In this document: piece by piece, positions 1 to 7,900 of the stretch
How positions within the stretch are numbered: the stretch's first letter is position 1
Layout: every line of letters begins with the position of its first letter
Assembly (NCBI GenBank): GCA_002308815.1
Contig: DBVX01000075.1
Location: 1-12,322 of the forward strand
DNA from: Bacteroidales bacterium UBA1253
GTDB lineage: Bacteria; Bacteroidota; Bacteroidia; Bacteroidales; Paludibacteraceae
Direction: 5' to 3'
DNA length: 12,322 nt
Made by a program: the position numbers and the translations under genes
The notes under the pieces: generated by a model
Told to the model about the DNA's origin: nothing
The model's input: the letters and a program-made list of their open reading frames with translations, nothing else
The model's database searches: none

Positions 1-1
1 T

Positions 2-58
2 TTTTTTGAAGGCTTTTCGTCAGAGCTAACGCAACTGTTGAATCAAATAGTCCGGTAG
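2..58 (+). CDS. Possible 3' end of a gene cut by the window edge
   Basis: One forward frame is open from the window edge to a TAG at 56-58, giving 18 residues that end in SELTQLLNQIVR. The other two forward frames hit stops early. The peptide is helical in character and too short to assign to a family. It lies 53 bases before the lipoprotein gene, so it could be the tail of an upstream operon partner, perhaps a toxin-bearing protein given what follows. That is a guess from context only. Confidence 0.25.
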   Translation, partial: FFEGFSSELTQLLNQIVR

Positions 59-111
59 TACTTAACTGCCACAATATAAAACTGTTATTAAAATTTTAAC
101 GAACTGTTGTT

Positions 112-549
112 ATGAAGAAGTTATTTTATTTTTCAATTTTATTGTCATTTGTGGCAAGTGCCTGCTCAAAAACGAATGAACAGGCAGAGCAATTTGTTAA
201 AGATTTTTATCATCATTTATATTATAAAGATATAAGTCAGGCGGAATATAATCAGTTTGTCCGAAAGAATATGACTAAAAAATGCTATAGTGAATATATA
301 GAAGTAGCTGGAGATTATGATTATATTTTACAGGCCCAAGATTTCGAATTATTTGATCCGGACGATGAAAGGTCAGAATCTTCCAATTGGAAGACATGTC
401 AAGAGAATGGTTTTATTCGTCTCACGGATTTTGAGCAAATGGGGCTTGATGTATTGATTAAAGTCGTTAAACAAGATGGGCAATATAAGATAGATAAAAT
501 TAGATCTTATTACTTCTGGAAAGAATTTGGGGATGATTATCTAAAATAA
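112..549 (+). CDS. Small DUF3828-like lipoprotein
   Basis: This is a 145-residue predicted lipoprotein. The N-terminus is MKK, then a hydrophobic stretch to about residue 17, then a lipobox-like Ala-Ser-Ala-Cys with Cys18 as the likely lipidated residue. The mature part has an FVKDFY helix near residues 28-33, an AQDFELF stretch near residues 75-81, and a closing beta-like segment with KQDGQYKIDKI. This layout resembles DUF3828-type NTF2-fold lipoproteins; the assignment is by eye. The gene is clearly more AT-rich than everything to its right, with many TTA, ATA and AAA codons, which fits recent transfer. It precedes a decayed nuclease-toxin fragment by about 30 bases, so a role as an immunity protein to a lost toxin is possible but unproven. 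No convincing Bacteroidetes promoter is seen in the 111 bases upstream. Confidence 0.7.
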   Translation: MKKLFYFSILLSFVASACSKTNEQAEQFVKDFYHHLYYKDISQAEYNQFVRKNMTKKCYSEYIEVAGDYDYILQAQDFELFDPDDERSESSNWKTCQENGFIRLTDFEQMGLDVLIKVVKQDGQYKIDKIRSYYFWKEFGDDYLK

Positions 550-581
550 ATTTGAGGATAAGACTATTATCACGGTATGAA

Positions 582-698
582 ATGACACCCCAAGAACAAC
601 AACTTATCCGGCAGCGGACCGGCTGACCGGCGGAGATTATTGAAAATATTGCTTCCATTGAGGAGGCAGAGATTTAAATTTGTGCGAAACTGCCCGCG
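582..698 (+). pseudogene. Decayed 5' fragment of an LHH-type nuclease toxin gene
   Basis: Starting at ATG 582 this stretch aligns without gaps to the first 39 codons of the intact nuclease gene at 2183. My hand count is 88 of 117 bases identical, with the first 29 bases exactly the same. Three in-frame stops interrupt or end it: TGA at 624-626, where the intact copy has TGG (Trp15); TAA at 675-677, where it has TAT (Tyr32); and TGA at 699-701, where it has AGA (Arg40). Past 701 similarity fades, and the half bearing the LHH active site is absent. Many differences are at third codon positions, so the two copies probably diverged as working genes before this one decayed. The conserved peptide IASxEEAEI is still readable. 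Confidence 0.85.
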
Positions 699-731
699 TG
701 ATGCAAATTCAGTAAAAAGCAGGCACATATA

Positions 732-763
732 TTTGGTCAAGTCAAAAATGAACAATACCTTTG
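732..763 (+). promoter_or_regulatory. Bacteroidetes-type promoter for the ATPase gene
   Basis: A TTTG at 732-735 is followed after 20 bases by TACCTTTG at 756-763. This matches the Bacteroidetes housekeeping promoter pattern (TTTG near -33, TAnnTTTG near -7) in both sequence and spacing. Transcription would start near 770, leaving a leader of about 44 bases before the ATG at 814. Confidence 0.6.
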
Positions 764-780
764 CGTCAAATTAACATTTT

Positions 781-801
781 TGTAATTTACAGATTTGTAA
801 A
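781..801. promoter_or_regulatory. Overlapping TGTAA palindromes in the ATPase leader
   Basis: Bases 781-791 read TGTAATTTACA, a perfect palindrome around one central base. Bases 786-801 form a second inverted repeat, TTTACA-GATT-TGTAAA, that shares its left arm. The result is three alternating half-sites just after the predicted transcription start. This could be an operator or a weak leader hairpin. AT-rich DNA produces such patterns by chance, so confidence is low. Confidence 0.3.
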
Positions 802-813
802 ATTATATCAAAG

Positions 814-2124
814 ATGAAGTTTTACGGTAGAAATCAAGAGATTGAGCGGCTATTGCAATTAGACAAACAATCAGAAAAAACATCAGTTTTTACTCTGCTT
901 GTAGGACGCAGACGCACCGGCAAGACGACACTCGTCAAACAGGCTTTTGCCAACAAGCCGATACTGTATTTCTTTGTGTCCCAGAAGTCGGAGCAGTTGC
1001 TTTGTCAGGAGTTGCAGCAGACGATAGAAAGCGTATTGGGACTGCACCTGTACGGACGCGCGGGGAAGTTTGCTGATTTGTTGCGCGAGTTAATGGTATA
1101 TAGCGAGCGGCAGCATGTAACATTCATGGTGGACGAGTTCCAACGTTTGTATGACATCAATCCTGCGATTCTATCGGAGATTCAGGATGTGTGGGACAGC
1201 CACAAGGATGGCGCGCATATACACTTGATTGCCTGCGGTTCAGTGTATTCGATGATGCTCAAGATCTTCCGTGACAAGAAGGAACCGTTGTTCGGAAGAG
1301 CGACTGCGGAAATCCGTCTGCAGCCTTTCACAACGGATTTATTGAAACAGATTTTGGCAGACCATAATCCGCAATATACTTCGGAAGATTTGTTGGCACT
1401 CTATACGATTAGCGGAGGCGTGGCCAAGTACGTGGAGCTGCTTATGGATGGTAATGCTGCGACTAAGGATGCGATGATGGATGCTGTGTGCCGGAACGGA
1501 TCGGTGTTCCTCAACGAGGGAACGGAACTGTTGGTGGGAGAGTTCGGGAAACGGTATCAGGTGTATTTCAGCATTATGCAGTTGATAGCTAACGGAATGA
1601 CTACACAGAGCCAGATTGACAGCATGATAGGAGGCAATAACGGACGCTATTTGACGACTTTGGAAGAGGAGTATAACCTGATTCAGAAAGTGCGTCCGAT
1701 GTTTGCCAAACCCAATTCGCAAGGAATCAAGTTTGCTTTGTATGATAATTTCCTGACGTTCTGGTTCCGGTTCATCGAGTCGAATCGTTCCATCGTGGAG
1801 ATGGGTAAGTCGGAGTTGCTGAAAGAGATGGTTGACGAGGGCTACGAGCAGTTCAGCGGTATCCTGTTAGAGCGATATTTCCGGCAGCAATATGCAGAGA
1901 AAGAGCGTGTGACGGAAGTCGGACACTGGTGGGATAAAAATGGAGAGAATGAGATTGACTTGATTGCTGTGGAGAAATTAGACAAACGTGTGACGGTAGG
2001 CGAGGTTAAGCGCAACGAGAGGAAAATCAGCTTGCAGACCTTAGAGGATAAGTTCGCTAACCTGCGTGCGCATTTCAGGGGTTATTCCGTCCGGTTTGTC
2101 TCGTTGAGTCTGAAGGACATGTGA
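814..2124 (+). CDS. Archaeal-type AAA ATPase with C-terminal DUF234 (PD-(D/E)xK-like) domain
   Basis: This 436-residue cytoplasmic protein opens with the family's FYGRxxEI signature (residues 3-10). A Walker A motif, GRRRTGKT, lies at 31-38, and Walker B ends in Asp107-Glu108 (FMVDEF). A winged-helix-like middle region follows, with FALYDNFLTFWFRF. The C-terminus reads WWDKNGENEIDLIA then VGEVK, giving Glu380, Asp382 and Glu397-x-Lys399. This is the arrangement of a PD-(D/E)xK nuclease-like fold, as in DUF234. Length and order fit the archaeal ATPase (PF01637) plus DUF234 (PF03008) family, which is common in Bacteroidales and largely uncharacterised. The key residues are present, so the protein looks intact. 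It has its own promoter and sits between a dead and a live copy of a nuclease-toxin start. It may be cotranscribed with the downstream nuclease, 58 bases away. A defence or toxin-like role is inference. Confidence 0.9.
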   Translation: MKFYGRNQEIERLLQLDKQSEKTSVFTLLVGRRRTGKTTLVKQAFANKPILYFFVSQKSEQLLCQELQQTIESVLGLHLYGRAGKFADLLRELMVYSERQHVTFMVDEFQRLYDINPAILSEIQDVWDSHKDGAHIHLIACGSVYSMMLKIFRDKKEPLFGRATAEIRLQPFTTDLLKQILADHNPQYTSEDLLALYTISGGVAKYVELLMDGNAATKDAMMDAVCRNGSVFLNEGTELLVGEFGKRYQVYFSIMQLIANGMTTQSQIDSMIGGNNGRYLTTLEEEYNLIQKVRPMFAKPNSQGIKFALYDNFLTFWFRFIESNRSIVEMGKSELLKEMVDEGYEQFSGILLERYFRQQYAEKERVTEVGHWWDKNGENEIDLIAVEKLDKRVTVGEVKRNERKISLQTLEDKFANLRAHFRGYSVRFVSLSLKDM

Positions 2125-2182
2125 TTGACCTTACTCGTTGCCCAAGTGCAATTTGTTCAGGATATATGGAAGCGAGAAGAAT

Positions 2183-2299
2183 ATGACACCCCAAGAACAA
2201 CAACTTATCCGCCTGCGGACAAACTGGCCGGTTGAGGTGATTGAATACATCGCATCTGTAGAGGAGGCGGAGATCTATATGCGTGCCGGATTGCAAGCA
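2183..2299 (+). repeat. Second copy of the toxin 5' repeat (partner at 582-698)
   Basis: The first 39 codons of the intact nuclease form a direct repeat with 582-698, about 1.6 kb apart and flanking the ATPase gene. The first 29 bases are identical and the remainder is about two-thirds identical. The sharp rise in identity at the start codon suggests a shared cassette boundary or local gene conversion. Confidence 0.8.
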
Positions 2300-2701
2300 A
2301 GACAAATTGGCGGGCGGTGGGCTTTATGCCGGACCGACATCAACTGGGCGGACTATTCCATTCGTCGTAACACTTGGCTGCGCGATTCTCCGCAACAAGG
2401 TCTGAAGAAGTACGAGGAATGGGCAGATTACAACAATGCTGACCTGATTGGAGAAGGTTTCCCGCCACGTGACCCCAACGGCGACCCGTATGAACTGCAT
2501 CACATCGGTCAGCGGCAGGATTCTCCATTTGCAGAACTGACATGGGCTGAACACATGGGAGACGGGAACAACACCATTCTGCACAAACCAGAAAAGGAGT
2601 CCGAGATTGACCGTGGCGAATTCGCTTACGAGAAATCCGATTACTGGCAAGCACGTTACAAGGCTTTTACAGCAGAAGAGATCAAGCAGATTTACGGCTG
2701 A
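2183..2701 (+). CDS. LHH-type HNH/ENDO VII superfamily nuclease (orphan toxin module)
   Basis: The predicted protein has 172 residues. Its family marks are the N-terminal IASVEEAEIYMRAGL segment, then PYELHHIGQ with Leu105-His106-His107, then WAEHM with His124, and ILH with His134. This is the pattern of the HNH/ENDO VII nucleases with conserved LHH, usually found as the C-terminal toxin tip of polymorphic toxins; the treble-clef active site appears complete. Here it stands alone, with no signal peptide, delivery domain or pre-toxin region. I chose ATG 2183 because homology with the decayed copy at 582 begins exactly there. An in-frame TTG at 2138 would add 15 residues. No obvious immunity gene follows: the next frame is a broken AbiEii gene. 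It may be a displaced toxin cassette or a working intracellular nuclease. Confidence 0.85.
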   Translation: MTPQEQQLIRLRTNWPVEVIEYIASVEEAEIYMRAGLQARQIGGRWALCRTDINWADYSIRRNTWLRDSPQQGLKKYEEWADYNNADLIGEGFPPRDPNGDPYELHHIGQRQDSPFAELTWAEHMGDGNNTILHKPEKESEIDRGEFAYEKSDYWQARYKAFTAEEIKQIYG

Positions 2702-2819
2702 TAGCCGGATATCTGATTACCAGAAACGAGAGGCATCATTGCTTCCCGTTTTTGTTGGCAGGCTTTTGCCGTTTGCTCTGTTTTCCCAGTGTTTCTATTG
2801 CGTTTTGGCTTTTGTTGGT
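2702..2819. other. Unassigned filler between nuclease and AbiEii remnant
   Basis: This T-rich stretch separates the nuclease stop from the first recognisable AbiEii residues. It contains a short direct repeat, TTTTGTTGG, near 2751 and again near 2810. No gene is recognised on either strand. It marks where the AbiEii gene lost its front half. Confidence 0.4.
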
Positions 2820-3275
2820 ATAAGTAATGAAATTGTCTCTGTTTTTCCGGATTGCAAGCGTGAGATATTAGGACAGCAGCATATTCTGTTCTATGTTGGA
2901 GACCATGTCAAATTGTCGTTCTTTGCGCCTAAGAACCGTGTTCCTGTTTTGCATTCCGGTTTTACATACAATAATCTCAAGACGGTTGACGCGCAAGATG
3001 CATTAGGCATGAAACTTTTCACGATTACAGTCAGGAACTTGTATCGCGATTATTACGATATCTATTCGTTGCTGCAAGCAGGTCTGTCTTTTGATGAAGG
3101 ATTGGATTATGCATTGAAGTTCACCAGACACCAAGTTCATTCTAAAGCAATTTTGTCGGTATTGATTACTCCCACTTTGTATCCCGAGCCCAAAGATTTG
3201 TTTACGGAAGTCAAGGGAACCTATTCCATCTTCGATCCGTTTTTCGCCCTTTGGATACAACAAAGTGCCGCTTAA
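2820..3275 (+). pseudogene. Truncated AbiEii/AbiGii nucleotidyltransferase fused to an ATPase-like scrap
   Basis: The reading frame ending at TAA 3273-3275 is open back to 2607, but its first part overlaps the nuclease gene out of frame and looks unnatural. From about 2820 it reads like the C-terminal half of an AbiEii/AbiGii nucleotidyltransferase: VKLSFFAPKN, then DALGMKLFTI, then YRDYYDIYSLL. That is the family's MK plus R-D-hydrophobic-D signature. The N-terminal catalytic part, with its Gly-Gly-Thr and Ser-x-Asp-x-Asp motifs, is missing. Near 3210 the sequence changes to GTYSIFDPFFALWIQQ. This resembles the winged-helix motif of archaeal-type ATPases (compare KFALYDNFLTFWFRF in the intact ATPase) and then ends. 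I read it as the scar of two lost genes, not a working protein. AbiEii proteins are the toxins of type IV toxin-antitoxin/abortive-infection systems. Confidence 0.65.
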
Positions 3276-3456
3276 TTCTGCCAACGGTTTAATAAATAGG
3301 AATCTCTATTTTACAATCTTACAACGCAGTGAAAATCAAGAAATTACCCCCCCCCTATTCCTCTTAACGTCCTGTAAACAAGCCCGTTTATACCCGGAAG
3401 GCTTTGATATATAGGGTTGATAAAAACCGGAAAAGCGTAAAAAAGTGTGGAAAATA
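3276..3456. other. Intergenic region with a nine-C tract
   Basis: No gene is supported here. A run of nine C residues lies at 3347-3355. A weak six-pair hairpin, AAATAG/CTATTT at 3294-3311, could be a leftover terminator. A GCGTAAAAAA at 3435-3444 is repeated at 3468-3477, 33 bases on, overlapping the promoter of the downstream operon. Confidence 0.5.
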
Positions 3457-3488
3457 TTTTTTTTGTAGCGTAAAAAACCTTACTTTTG
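3457..3488 (+). promoter_or_regulatory. Promoter of the three-gene surface operon
   Basis: TACTTTTG at 3481-3488 matches the Bacteroidetes -7 consensus TAnnTTTG exactly. The -33 side is a T-run: TTTT at 3457-3460 has the usual 20-base gap, while TTTG at 3462-3465 is 15 bases away. Transcription would start near 3495, about 28 bases before the ATG at 3523. A GCGTAAAAAA repeat lies in the spacer. Confidence 0.55.
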
Positions 3489-3522
3489 CGCGTTTTTAGT
3501 AGGCAGTTATCAGCGATAAACA

Positions 3523-4851
3523 ATGGATTCCATTCAGAAACAACCCCGTTCGGAGCGTTTTATGCGGTACGTGTGTGTGTCCTTGGCACTATTCAGCGCG
3601 GTTCTTCTTCAGGCGCAGTCTTCTGTGGATGCGCGTGAGCAGTCTCCGCAGGACAGAAGTTGTGACCTTATTCAAAAACGATTCGGCTATCCCTATTATT
3701 ACTGCAATTGCGCTGTGGAAAACACCGTTGATTTCCATTTCGGGCTTGATACTGTGATTACCGACACACTGTGGTTCGCCGCCACTGTTTCGGAACTTAA
3801 ACACGGAATGTCCGCCTACTGGTTCTCTGACAAGCCGATTCATCTGGATCTCTTTGCCTTGTGTTCCTCCACTGAATCCTCATATTCAATCAACGTGGGC
3901 GGCAACACAATGCGGGACATAGACGTGGAGTTCATCAACAGCAAACTTGCTGAGATGGGCGATTTGGCAGAATTGGCGGAAACGGTTGTCAAACCCCATA
4001 TACGTGTCTATCCTATGCGCGGGGGACAGGGGCGTGTGCTTGCCTTCGCTTACAACGAGGGTCCGCATTCCACCTGCGATGATCTGTTTCCCGTCAAGAA
4101 CGGGATGACGTATATATCCAACCACGATGAGGATATCTACGCGTGGCTGCCCTCTGATATGCGTAAGAATCAGCAGTTGTTCGTCCAGTGGCAGCAGAAG
4201 AAGAACCAGCCCTGCGAAATGGAGTTCCTGCGCGGTACGTGTGCCAATCCCGAATTGATTTGCTCACGCACGATGAGCGATTCCACCAGGCTTTTCTTCC
4301 CGGACACGGCGGTTGTCAATCGCGCCAAGGCTGCGGGTGACACGCTCTTTTTCCGCTTCCGGCACAAGGCAAAGGACGTGGGCCGCGTGCGCTTCCGTTA
4401 CAACATAAAGTGGATGGAAACGGTTACGGATGTTTCATTTTGCGAAGGGAAATCCTTCCAGCTTGCGGATACGGTGCTCAAGGAAACGACCGTCTATTCG
4501 GGTGACACGGTGTGGCGCGCCCTTGACACGGTGGATATCTTCACCTACAATGTCAAGGTTACTCCCGCCAAGCTGAAGCACGACACGCTGTGGGTCAAAA
4601 AGACTGACCTGCCGCTGTACTACGAGAACACATACTATGTGGACCGCATGGGGGAGCATGATGTCTATATCCGCCGCAAGAACACCTGTACAAAGCATAT
4701 CCTCCTGCAGGTTATAGACAAGGACGGGGATGCCCTTGACGAGACGAGCCTGCCCGCTACGCCGCGTAAGATTCTGCAAAACGGTACCTTATATATAATA
4801 AACGGGCGCAAACGCTATTCAGTACTCGGTACCGAACAGAGAAATGAGTGA
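3523..4851 (+). CDS. Secreted two-module protein, first gene of the surface operon
   Basis: This is a 442-residue protein with a predicted signal peptide ending near LLQAQ (about residue 32). ATG 3562 (Met14) is an alternative start that gives a more typical signal peptide. I do not recognise a named family. Two stretches match the layout of the modules in the next gene. Module one has Cys63, Trp84 (LWF) and Cys114. Module two has Cys185, Trp208 (AWL) and Cys240, 124 residues on. A beta-rich region with repeated DTLW/DTVW strands follows. The C-terminus reads NGTLYIINGRKRYSVLG, closely like the end of the next protein. Such tails are frequent on secreted Bacteroidales proteins and recall a sorting signal, though no full type IX sorting domain is visible. 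It probably acts at the cell surface or in the periplasm, together with its two operon partners. Confidence 0.85.
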   Translation: MDSIQKQPRSERFMRYVCVSLALFSAVLLQAQSSVDAREQSPQDRSCDLIQKRFGYPYYYCNCAVENTVDFHFGLDTVITDTLWFAATVSELKHGMSAYWFSDKPIHLDLFALCSSTESSYSINVGGNTMRDIDVEFINSKLAEMGDLAELAETVVKPHIRVYPMRGGQGRVLAFAYNEGPHSTCDDLFPVKNGMTYISNHDEDIYAWLPSDMRKNQQLFVQWQQKKNQPCEMEFLRGTCANPELICSRTMSDSTRLFFPDTAVVNRAKAAGDTLFFRFRHKAKDVGRVRFRYNIKWMETVTDVSFCEGKSFQLADTVLKETTVYSGDTVWRALDTVDIFTYNVKVTPAKLKHDTLWVKKTDLPLYYENTYYVDRMGEHDVYIRRKNTCTKHILLQVIDKDGDALDETSLPATPRKILQNGTLYIINGRKRYSVLGTEQRNE

Positions 4852-4920
4852 ACAGAAAAACTGAAAACCGATAATAATCAAACTAACCAATTAACTTTAA
4901 TTAACTAAACAACAATCAAA

Positions 4921-7900
4921 ATGAAAAAACTGCTCCTAATTCTGGTTGCAGCGACAATGACTCTTTCAGGGTTCGCTGCCGGAACGGGTGATGGTTCGTC
5001 CAAGGCGAATGCCATCGAGTTTGATTGGGTCAATGGTAACACGCAGGAGGGGGGATCCGCCGCCAAGTGGTATCGTGTGGACCTTTCACAACAAGATCTC
5101 ACTGTGGACAATCCCAACATCGCCCTTTATCTGACCAACATGACTTCGTCAAAAGCCAAGGTGACTATCACGGCGTTGATAGACAATGACGATGAGTCGC
5201 GTACGTACACTATTGACGGCAACCAGAGCAAGACGTGGAGTACGTCTGCAAAGATGCTTGTCAATATGGGGTATGAAGAATTGTTTGTCAAATTGGAAAC
5301 CGATCAGAAGATTCGTCTTGCCGCCAAGGTGTTTGAAGGTACCTTTGCTGATGAGGCCTGCTTGAAGGCTGTCGCTTATGATACCAAGGATCACACCATT
5401 GCGAAAGGTACGCACTGGTATTCCATTGACCTCAAGACTCTCCGTGACAACAAGCAGGGTCTCAAGATCACCTATTCAGCTGAAAAGGGTACGTCCAAGA
5501 TCGTATCCATGATCAGTACCGACTGCCCCAGCACCGGTCTTTCGGGTCTGAAAAGCTCTGTCCCCAACAAACAGCAGCGCGTACACGAGATCGCTCCCGC
5601 TCTCATTCAGAGCATGCCTGAAGCCGTGAGCACTCTTTATCTCAAGGTGGAGAACAGCAAGGAACTGTCTGTCAAGACGGAAATGATTCAGATGCCTGAA
5701 CCTCCCGCTGAGTTTAAAGAGGGTTGGGATTTCTCCAATCCTGCCTCTTATGACTTTGAGAAGAGCGACAAGGTCTCTATCGAAACAACGAAGATTTACC
5801 GTGTGGCACTGGCTGATCTCATCCCCGTGGATGAAAAAGACAAGACCAAAAAGCATTTGGAGCCCCAGATTGTTCTCAACAATGAAAAGGGTACAACGGA
5901 CGCGAAAGTGACAATGGAAATCGCCTTCAAGGAGGATGCTGTTGACAACTACAAGACCTTGAACGTCATTGTAAAGGAGGAGACTGTCGCTGCGGGCGAG
6001 GCAATCAATGTGGATTTCGCACGCAATATGCTCGAGTCGCTTGACGCCACCAGCTGCAAGTATGTCTATATCCGCATTACCGGCGCTAAGGATATGCAAG
6101 CCTATGCACGTCTCAAACACATGCGCGAGAGCAATGCATGCGGCGAATCCGCACAGAGCGTAAGATGGGACGAGACCATCTATCTGGATGTACAGACGGA
6201 TGACGAGTCCGCTACCGCATGGTATGCCATCGACATCAACGAGCCCAAGCAGGCCAAGCAGGATCTTACCATCACCATCACCAACCGCGGCGAGGCTGCG
6301 GCTGAGGTGACTGCCGAATTGGCGTTCTCTTGCCCCTCTGTGGATGCGGAACAGGTTACACGCAAGATTGAGAAGGGCAAATTCGTGACGAAGACAATCA
6401 ACTATTCGATGGTTGCCACCCTTTCTGATGTGATTTACGTGGGCGTTACTTCCACCCAGTCCCTGAAAGTAAAGGTGGATGCTGTCGCTGCAGAAAAGAC
6501 AAAGAAGGATTCGTATTGCGACAGCGACAAGGCGAAGAAGATTACCAATCTGGAGGAAGGCGGCAGACAGAATGCCGGCGAATCCGTTTGGTACAAAGTG
6601 GCCGTGAAGGACATCAAGAAACTTGTGAACGACGACTTCACTCCCGAAATGGTGATTACCAACGAAGGCAGCAAGACCCTGACCATCAATGGCGAGATCA
6701 GCCACGACTGCCCGGATGAATACGAGAACCAGAAACGTTCCCTCACAATAGCTGCCAACGGCACTTACAAGAAGGAATTTGACAAGAAGATGATGGAGAG
6801 CCTTGCTAACGATGACACGCTCTTTATCAAAGTCACTGGTGATCAGGATTTCAATTTCCGTTTCAACAAGAAAGTGGATAACGAAGGCGCTTCCTGCTCG
6901 AAAGCCATTCCGTTCAACTGGACAACCGGTCACAACCAGGACGCTAACACCACTCTCTGGTACGTGATTAATCTGGATACGGTTCAGAAATCTACCGGTA
7001 AGAAAGTACACATGATTCTCAAGAACCTCACCGGCAAGGACGCTACCATTGACGGTTTGTTCTCGCCCGAGTGCCCCGCCACTTCGCCGCAAGGCAAGAC
7101 CATCGAACTCAAGGGCAATCAGGTTCTTCCGAAGTATATCGCACGTTCCTCGTTCCTTGCATTCGGCGAGAAGGTTTATATCCGTCTTACCAGCACGCAG
7201 AAGTTCCACTTCAAGGCAAGCTTCGAGGATGCGGATCCGTTCGATGAGATCAAGTGCGAGGATATGAACGATACGGAAGTTACGGTTAATAAGGATTATT
7301 CCATAGCAACCGGAGGCAAGGCTTGGTATAGAATGAAGACTGTTGATTTGAAAGACGATACCCGCGCTCCTGAATTGAAGATTGTCAACGGTGGTGTGGC
7401 ACAGGCCATCAAGGCTTCTATCGCATACGTTTGCCCTGTTACCGAAGAGATGATGAGCACAACCCGCTCGTTCGCAGCCAACCAGACGCTGACCAAGATG
7501 ATTGAGCAGAGTATGGTTGCACAGATTCAGAAGTATGAGTATGTATATGTACTGGTAGAGGCCGAGCAGGGCTATACGTTCCGCATCGATATGGTTAACC
7601 CCAACAAGGGTCAGGACTGCATGCACGCCATGGAAATCAAAGCCGACGTGGATTATCCTCACGAGGCGGGCAAGACCCTTTGGTACAAGGTTGACGCGAA
7701 GAATCTCCGTTCGTCCGGAAAGAAACTCACGTTCAGTCTGACCAACAAGGGAGGTGTGGCAAGTGTTGTCAATGCCGCCGCTTACACCGACTGCGAAGGC
7801 TCCGAGCTTATGTCCGGCAATGCCACCCTCGTTGCCGGAGCCACGAGAGAGAAATCCATTTCGGCTGATGCTTTGATGGGTGTGAACTCCGACTGGGTAT

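Noticed and set aside
2607..2819. The first 71 codons of the frame that ends at 3275, taken as a real N-terminus.
   Set aside because: It overlaps the LHH nuclease out of frame, and the region is low-complexity with no AbiEii catalytic motifs. The recognisable part starts near 2820.
3294..3311. AAATAG/CTATTT hairpin as a terminator.
   Set aside because: It has only six A/T-rich pairs and a short T-run; too weak to call.
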